From contig JAIFMT010000198.1 of assembly GCA_020048295.1 (NCBI GenBank), positions 1 through 18,639 on the forward strand: a stretch of 18,639 nt of DNA, in the 5' to 3' direction. Positions within the stretch are counted from its first letter, which is position 1; each line of letters starts with the position of its first letter. The position numbers and the translations under genes were made by a program. The notes beneath the pieces are model-generated. The model was not told the DNA's origin and did no database searches. It saw nothing but the letters and a program-made list of their open reading frames with translations. Positions 13,704 to 18,639 of this stretch are shown in pieces. Source of the stretch: Rhodoferax sp. (GTDB lineage: Bacteria; Pseudomonadota; Gammaproteobacteria; Burkholderiales; Burkholderiaceae).

Positions 13704-15449
13704 ATGACGCCACCAACCGCACGTTCGGTCTGGGATGGGCTGCCTTTGCCAGCGTCGGGTGCACTTGAGCCGCCGCAGCCACGCGAATTTGAGCGGGTCT
13801 GGCGTGGTTTCATGACGGCGCGTGTCACACTGGGCGCGGTGCTGGTGCTGCTGCAAAGCGGCATCTTTTTGCTATCACCAGCGCAAGACGGCGCGTCTGT
13901 GCTGGTTTGCGCCGCCTATTTTGTGGCATCGCTGGTGGTTCGGATCAAAACCCGCCCCCAACATTTGGGCAACACCTTTGATGCCCAGTGGTTGCGCACG
14001 GTAGGGGTGGATGTACTCACCTTTGCGGCACTGCAAATGCTGCAAAGCAGCGCCATCAATTACACGCCGCTGTTTGCCCTGCCAGTCTTGATGACCAGCA
14101 TTTTGGGCACCCGGCTGCTGGCCATGGGGGCTGCCGCCGGAGTCACGCTGCTGCTGTTTGCCCACGCAGCCTGGCAGTCGTTGCAGACACAAACCGATTC
14201 GAGTGCCTTTTTTTTGCAGGCGGCCCTGACGGGTACTGGCTGTTTTGCTATTTCTTTTATTGCAAGCCAGCTGGCCAGCGGACTGGCCAGTGTGGAGCGA
14301 AGTGCGCAGCGCAGCCAGCTCGCAGCCAAAGTGCAAAGACAGGTCAACGAACTGGTGATTGAGTCCTTGTCGGATGGCATCATGGTGGTCGATGACCGCG
14401 GCCAATTGCGTTCTGCCAATCCGGCGGCGCGCTTGTTGCTGGGCAACCTGCATCAGCCACCAACGCTTGAACTCAATCTGAATTCACGCGTCGGTTGGCA
14501 GGATCTGTCTGGTCTCATTGCCAGCAGTTTTGCGACCGGGCAGTCCCAGCAGTCGGATATTGACATTTGCCATGAAGGCCAGGGGCAGCGTTGCCTGTGG
14601 GTACGCACCCAGCTCACGGCCCCGGTAGAACACGACGCGCAAGGCCTGTGCGTGGTTTTCATCCAGGACCAGCGCGAGATGCAGGCCAGAATCCGCGCTG
14701 AAAAACTGGCCAGCATGGGGCGCATGTCGGCCGCAGTGGCGCACGAAATTCGCAACCCGCTGGCCGCCATCATGCAGGCCAATGCCTTATTGAGCGAGGA
14801 TTTGCATGATCCGGCACAGCAACAACTGGCGCGCATGGTGCAGCAAAACGCACAACGCCTTGAAAAAATCGTGCGTGACGTACTCCACTTGGCGCACGCA
14901 CCCTCGCCCGACAGCACTGAGCCTGAACAGTTGCTGAATCTGCCTGAAACCTTGCGGCGTATTTGCCGTGACTGGCAGCAACAGCATTCCGTGGTCGATG
15001 CCTTGCACCTGAATCTGTCCGACTTGCCAGTCTCAGCCGTCTTTGACCCCGAGCATCTGCGCCGGGTGCTGATCAACCTGCTCGACAACGCGCGCCGTTA
15101 CGCCAGCGGCAAGCCCGACTGCATCCAGGTCGATATGGCTGCCACCAAGGGAGCGAACCCTGTGGGCGGGGTCAGTCTGTGCGTCTGGAGTGACGGCGCG
15201 CCGCTAGACCCCTCGGTAGAACAGCATTTGTTTGAGCCATTTTTCTCTTCTGAGAGCCGCTCCAGTGGGCTGGGCCTGTACATAAGCCGTGAACTGTGTG
15301 CCAGTCATGGGGCCAGCATGGCCTACCAACGCAACACGCGCACCATTCACGCCGTTGTGACCGCTGGCAATGAATTTTGTGTGGTTTTGAAAACCAGTGC
15401 CAACTCAGCCAATGCTGTGGTGGCATCTGAACTGGCAGACGCAATATGA
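13704..15449 (+). CDS. pilS: Sensor histidine kinase PilS
   Basis: A 581-residue kinase expected to control type IV pilin transcription through PilR. About six membrane segments lie between residues 40 and 190, the layout of PilS. A PAS-like region follows (about 212-250, ESLSDGIMVVDDRGQLRSANPAA). HisKA carries H347 in VAHEIRNPL, and HATPase has N458 and N462 in INLLDNARRYAS and SSGLGLYISREL around 520-530. The usual D-x-G-x-G box reads S496-D-G-A-P500 instead, which is unusual. The start follows the previous stop directly (TGAATG). It overlaps pilR by four bases. Pilin genes are not in the window, so the pilus role rests on family likeness and the adjacent regulator. Confidence 0.92.
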   Translation: MTPPTARSVWDGLPLPASGALEPPQPREFERVWRGFMTARVTLGAVLVLLQSGIFLLSPAQDGASVLVCAAYFVASLVVRIKTRPQHLGNTFDAQWLRTVGVDVLTFAALQMLQSSAINYTPLFALPVLMTSILGTRLLAMGAAAGVTLLLFAHAAWQSLQTQTDSSAFFLQAALTGTGCFAISFIASQLASGLASVERSAQRSQLAAKVQRQVNELVIESLSDGIMVVDDRGQLRSANPAARLLLGNLHQPPTLELNLNSRVGWQDLSGLIASSFATGQSQQSDIDICHEGQGQRCLWVRTQLTAPVEHDAQGLCVVFIQDQREMQARIRAEKLASMGRMSAAVAHEIRNPLAAIMQANALLSEDLHDPAQQQLARMVQQNAQRLEKIVRDVLHLAHAPSPDSTEPEQLLNLPETLRRICRDWQQQHSVVDALHLNLSDLPVSAVFDPEHLRRVLINLLDNARRYASGKPDCIQVDMAATKGANPVGGVSLCVWSDGAPLDPSVEQHLFEPFFSSESRSSGLGLYISRELCASHGASMAYQRNTRTIHAVVTAGNEFCVVLKTSANSANAVVASELADAI

Positions 15450-16912
15450 ATCCCGCTGACCGCCCTGCCCGCATTCTGGTGGTCGATGACGAGCCCGACC
15501 TGCGCACGCTCTATGAGCTCACCCTGCTGCGCGAGGGCTACCAGATCGACACCGCCGAAGACCTGCAGCAGGCGCGCGTGTTGCTGGCAGAACACCGGTT
15601 TGATGTGCTGATCACCGACATGCGACTGCCTGACGGCCTGGGGCTGGCGCTGATCACCGAGCTCAGAAGCCAGCAGCGCAGCGAACGGTGTGTGGTCATC
15701 ACCGCTTACGGTTCAACGCAAAACGCGGTGGAGGCGCTCAAGGCAGGTGCCTTTGACTACCTGACCAAACCGGCGGACCTGAAGCAGTTCCGCAGCGTGA
15801 TCGCCACCGCTGTGCGCAGTCCACCGACGCTACTGGTCCATGTGCAGTCGTCACCCGCCAAAGCGGCGCAGCTGGTACCGGCTGGGGCGCTGGGCCAGCG
15901 GGCGCTGGGCCGTCTGGTGGGCCATTCGGAGTGCATGCGCCAGACCAAGGAGCGCATCCTGAAGGTGGCCGCCAGCATGGCACCGGTAATGGTGACGGGC
16001 GAGTCAGGCACCGGCAAGGAACTGGTGGCCTACGCGATTCACGCCAACAGCCACCGTGCCAAAGGGCCCTGGGTTGCGGTGAATTGCAGCGCGATTCCCG
16101 AGAGTCTGCTGGAAGCCGAGTTTTTTGGGGCCAAGAAAGGTGCCTACACCGGGGCACAGCAAGACCGCGAGGGGTTTTTTCAGGCAGCACGCGGCGGCAC
16201 ACTGTTTCTTGACGAGATTGGCGACCTGCCGCTGGCGATGCAATCCAAATTGCTGCGGGCGATTCAGGAACGGCGCATTCGCCCTTTGGGCTCGACGCAA
16301 GAAGACCCGGTGGATGTGCGCATTGTCAGTGCCACCCACAAGAACCTGGCACAGGAGGTGCAGGACGGGCATTTCCGGCAAGACTTGTTTTACCGCCTCA
16401 ACGTGATTGACCTGGTGATTCAGCCACTGCGCGAGCGCACCGAAGACTTGCCCGAACTCTGCATTGCCTTGTTAACGCGCATTGCCGAAGAGTCTGACCT
16501 GCCAGTGCCTGCATTGACGGACAAGGTATTGGCTGAGCTGGCGCAGTTGCCACTGCCCGGCAATGTGCGTGAGCTGGAAAACCTGCTGTACCGCGCGCTG
16601 GCCTTGGGCGACGGGCAGGTGCTGCAGCTCGACACGCCAACCCGTTTGCCTACGTCGGCAGCGGCGACAAGGACCAGTAAACCCGCCAGCACCGACACCA
16701 CCCAACCTGTGGCCAGCCCTGTGGTGAACCTGCAAAGCTATCTGGACCAGTCGGAGCGACAAATTTTGCTGCAGACCTTACAAGAAAACGACTTCAACCG
16801 CAGCGCCGCCGCCGCGCAGTTGGGCTTGAGCTTGCGCCAGATAGGCTACCGCATCGCGCGCCTGAAAATCGCCACTCCGTCAGCGGGTGATGCCGTCGAT
16901 GATCCCAAATAG
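15446..16912 (+). CDS. pilR: Sigma-54-dependent response regulator PilR
   Basis: A 488-residue NtrC-class activator. The receiver domain has D14-D15, phospho-acceptor D58 in LITDMRLPDG and K108. The AAA+ domain (about 157-390) shows Walker A GESGTGKE (185-192), Walker B LFLDEIGD (D256-E257) and the sigma-54 contact loop, which reads GAYTGA (232-237) rather than the common GAFTGA. A Fis-type helix-turn-helix ends the protein (NDFNRSAAAAQLGLSLRQIGYRI). It should switch on sigma-54 promoters such as that of pilA after phosphorylation by PilS, whose gene it overlaps by four bases (ATGA). I found no convincing sigma-54 promoter inside the window. Confidence 0.95.
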   Translation: MNPADRPARILVVDDEPDLRTLYELTLLREGYQIDTAEDLQQARVLLAEHRFDVLITDMRLPDGLGLALITELRSQQRSERCVVITAYGSTQNAVEALKAGAFDYLTKPADLKQFRSVIATAVRSPPTLLVHVQSSPAKAAQLVPAGALGQRALGRLVGHSECMRQTKERILKVAASMAPVMVTGESGTGKELVAYAIHANSHRAKGPWVAVNCSAIPESLLEAEFFGAKKGAYTGAQQDREGFFQAARGGTLFLDEIGDLPLAMQSKLLRAIQERRIRPLGSTQEDPVDVRIVSATHKNLAQEVQDGHFRQDLFYRLNVIDLVIQPLRERTEDLPELCIALLTRIAEESDLPVPALTDKVLAELAQLPLPGNVRELENLLYRALALGDGQVLQLDTPTRLPTSAAATRTSKPASTDTTQPVASPVVNLQSYLDQSERQILLQTLQENDFNRSAAAAQLGLSLRQIGYRIARLKIATPSAGDAVDDPK

Positions 16913-17504
16913 CGGCATTGAATCAACACCGTGCATGGCAGCATGGCAGCAAGGTTGGTCTCAAGCAGCCCAACGGCTGGATTCACCCAATTTTGGTGTG
17001 CGCCCGGCGCACGCTTGCGTTGATCTGATCGTGCTGCACTCGATCAGTCTGCCACCGGGCCAGTATGGCGGCAATGAGGTTCTGGCACTGTTTACCAACA
17101 CGCTGGACTGGCAGGCGCACCCGTATTTTCAGCAGATCAGGGGGCTGGAGGTGTCATCGCACTTCTTCATCCGCCGCAATGGCGAGCTGTGGCAGTTTGT
17201 CAGTTGCGATGACCGCGCCTGGCATGCCGGGGTCTCCAGCTACCGTGGCCGCAGCAACTGCAACGACGACAGCATTGGCATCGAGCTTGAAGGGCTGGAA
17301 GGTGATTTGTTTGAGGATGCGCAGTACGTCCAGCTGGCCCAACTGTGCAGCGCGATCATGCAGCGCTACCCCATTGCACACATTGCAGGCCACGAACACA
17401 TTGCACCCGGACGCAAACAAGACCCGGGGCCAGGCTTTGACTGGCATCGACTGCAAAAAACGCTGGTGTTGGCACCTCGGTATTTACCCTTGTCTGTGAT
17501 TTGA
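16899..17504 (+). CDS. ampD: 1,6-anhydro-N-acetylmuramyl-L-alanine amidase AmpD
   Basis: A 201-residue cytoplasmic zinc amidase that cuts the peptide from anhydro-muropeptides during cell-wall recycling; its loss often derepresses AmpC-type beta-lactamases. The active site is complete and in register with the Citrobacter enzyme: zinc ligands H47, H165 and D175 (H34, H154, D164 there) and catalytic E129 and K173 (E116, K162), with equal spacing of H47 to E129. Motifs are VLHSIS, SIGIELEG and AGHEHIAPGRKQDPGPGF. Start choice is open: ATG 16899 overlaps pilR by 14 bases, and GTG 16887, ATG 16890 and ATG 16935 are alternatives. No ampR or ampC is nearby. Confidence 0.94.
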   Translation: MIPNSGIESTPCMAAWQQGWSQAAQRLDSPNFGVRPAHACVDLIVLHSISLPPGQYGGNEVLALFTNTLDWQAHPYFQQIRGLEVSSHFFIRRNGELWQFVSCDDRAWHAGVSSYRGRSNCNDDSIGIELEGLEGDLFEDAQYVQLAQLCSAIMQRYPIAHIAGHEHIAPGRKQDPGPGFDWHRLQKTLVLAPRYLPLSVI

Positions 17505-17641
17505 GCATAGCGGCGATCACAAGGCTCTTGCATCGACGCAGGTCGGCATTCAAGCACCGTCAACGCGGCACCGGACAACAACTATGCGCTATTGATTTCT
17601 CCATCGTGGACTCAACAAGCCAAACCGGAACGCCAGTCTGA

Positions 17642-17657
17642 ACGCTACCGGTAGTGT
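17642..17657 (+). promoter_or_regulatory. NrdR box 1 upstream of nrdA
   Basis: ACGCTACCGGTAGTGT matches the NrdR consensus pattern ACACTATATATAGTGT at 11 of 16 positions and has a perfect CTACCGGTAG core. It starts exactly 32 bases before box 2. NrdR is the nucleotide-sensing repressor of ribonucleotide reductase genes and binds paired boxes about three helical turns apart. Confidence 0.7.
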
Positions 17658-17673
17658 TTATGCTGGGTTGCCA

Positions 17674-17689
17674 ACACCACATTTAGTGG
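17674..17689 (+). promoter_or_regulatory. NrdR box 2 upstream of nrdA
   Basis: ACACCACATTTAGTGG matches the same consensus at 12 of 16 positions and contains the inverted repeat ACCAC-ATTTA-GTGGT. It ends 47 bases before the nrdA start. TATGCT at 17659-17664, between the boxes, could be the -10 element, so bound NrdR would cover the promoter. Confidence 0.75.
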
Positions 17690-17736
17690 TAACCTCCCAT
17701 GCGAGTCAACCCACATCCGTTCCATCAGAGGAAGCC

Positions 17737-18639
17737 ATGCAGTCCAGCCTGTCCCCATCCACACCCCCTCATTCCAGTCTGCTGGGCAACACCAATGGTG
17801 AGCTGTCATCAGGCAGCTCCAGCCAACTGAGTCAATACCAGATCATTCGCCGCAACGGTGCCGTAGTGCCGTTTGAGCCGACCAAGATTGCTGTGGCAAT
17901 GATGAAGGCTTTTCTGGCCGTTCACGGCACGCAAGGTGCTGCCTCGGCCAGCGTGCGCGAAACCGTTGAGGAGTTGACCCAGGGCGTGGTGCGGGCGCTG
18001 ATGCGCTCGCGCCCAGCGGGCGGCACGTTCCACATCGAAGACGTGCAAGACCAGGTTGAGCTGGGCCTGATGCGCAGCAGTCACCATGAAATTGCGCGCG
18101 CCTATGTGCTGTACCGCGAAAAGCGTGCGCAGCAGCGTGCCCAACAAATTACGCAGACGGCACCCGCCGCAACCGTGTTACACGCCATTGACAACGGCCA
18201 GCGTGTGGTGCTGGACCTGGACCGCCTGAATGGCATCATCGCTGACGCATGCCGTGGTCTGGGCGACGATGTCAAGCCGCAGCCAATCATGGCCGAGACC
18301 CTGCGCAACCTGTACGACGGCGTGCCAATGGAGGAGGTCTATAAAGCCTCGGTGCTGGCAGCGCGCACGCTGATTGAAAAAGATCCGGACTACACCTATG
18401 CCACGGCGCGCCTGCTGTTTCACACCATTGCCAAAGAGGTGCTGGGACGCGATGTGGCACAAGCCGACATGGGCCAGGCTTACGCCGACTACTTTTCCGA
18501 CTTCATTGCCCGGGGCGTAGAAAACGAACTGCTCGACGAGAAACTGCTGCAGTTTGACTTGGCCCGGCTGGCCGGCGCGCTAAAAGCCGAGCGCGACCTG
18601 CAGTTTGACTACCTGGGTCTGCAAACCCTGTACGACCGC
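17737..18639 (+). CDS. nrdA: Ribonucleoside-diphosphate reductase class Ia alpha subunit, N-terminal part
   Basis: The first 301 codons of NrdA, open to the right edge. The enzyme reduces ribonucleoside diphosphates to deoxyribonucleotides with the radical subunit NrdB. After a Ser-rich leader of about 32 residues comes an ATP-cone (YQIIRRNGAVVPFEPTKIAV through REKRAQQ, about 34-130), the dATP/ATP switch that controls overall activity. The start of the catalytic domain follows (DPDYTYATARLLFHTI, then FSDFIARGVENELLDEKLL). Catalytic cysteines lie beyond the window. AGAGGAAG stands seven bases before the ATG, a strong ribosome binding site. Two NrdR boxes lie upstream. Confidence 0.96.
   Translation, partial: MQSSLSPSTPPHSSLLGNTNGELSSGSSSQLSQYQIIRRNGAVVPFEPTKIAVAMMKAFLAVHGTQGAASASVRETVEELTQGVVRALMRSRPAGGTFHIEDVQDQVELGLMRSSHHEIARAYVLYREKRAQQRAQQITQTAPAATVLHAIDNGQRVVLDLDRLNGIIADACRGLGDDVKPQPIMAETLRNLYDGVPMEEVYKASVLAARTLIEKDPDYTYATARLLFHTIAKEVLGRDVAQADMGQAYADYFSDFIARGVENELLDEKLLQFDLARLAGALKAERDLQFDYLGLQTLYDR

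Noticed and set aside
1..18639. CRISPR arrays, tRNA or rRNA genes, complete insertion sequences, prophage genes
   Set aside because: No regularly spaced repeats, tRNA-like cloverleaf, transposase or phage motifs were seen on either strand.

Overview
The window looks like chromosome of a betaproteobacterium of the family Comamonadaceae, probably close to Rhodoferax or Polaromonas. I base this on three things read from the sequence: G+C-rich coding DNA; the order ffh / ypjD / PP0621-type gene / pilS / pilR / ampD / nrdA, which I recall as typical of that family; and a short interspersed hairpin repeat after smpB of a type I recall from these genomes. The genus is inferred, not shown.

Layout. 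Left edge (1-860, visibly more A+T-rich): the start of an unidentified gene leaving the window, then a VapC-type PIN toxin and a Phd/VapB-type antitoxin, all on the minus strand, with a long interrupted palindrome between them and guaB. 862-4256: guaB (minus) facing away from a DUF4124 exported protein (plus) with only 18 bp between the start codons; then rnfH and ratA (minus, overlapping) and smpB (plus, divergent). 4257-6066: a repeat hairpin, then a cytoplasmic REC-histidine kinase and its NarL/LuxR-type response regulator (minus). 6256-6547: a decayed piece of a chemotaxis receptor gene. 6551-8486: lolC and lolD (minus). 8487-8789: a structured gap. 8790-10369: a TerC/YjbE membrane protein, a universal stress protein and a membrane-anchored glutaredoxin-like protein (plus). 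10441-12598: moaE and ffh (minus). 12676-17504: a tight operon of ypjD, a small metal-binding-type protein, pilS, pilR and ampD (plus). 17737 to the right edge: nrdA (plus, cut by the window), with two NrdR-type boxes upstream.

How the genes work together: most are housekeeping. They cover guanine nucleotide synthesis (guaB) and deoxynucleotide synthesis (nrdA), ribosome rescue (smpB), protein targeting (ffh), lipoprotein export (lolCD), molybdopterin synthesis (moaE), peptidoglycan recycling (ampD) and type IV pilus control (pilSR). I do not see a convincing new multi-gene system. The observations most worth following up are the tandem NrdR boxes at exact helical spacing, the A+T-rich toxin-antitoxin edge with its palindrome and cut-off third gene, the decayed receptor fragment, the altered nucleotide-binding box in PilS, the apparently leaderless start of ypjD, and the sensorless REC-kinase.
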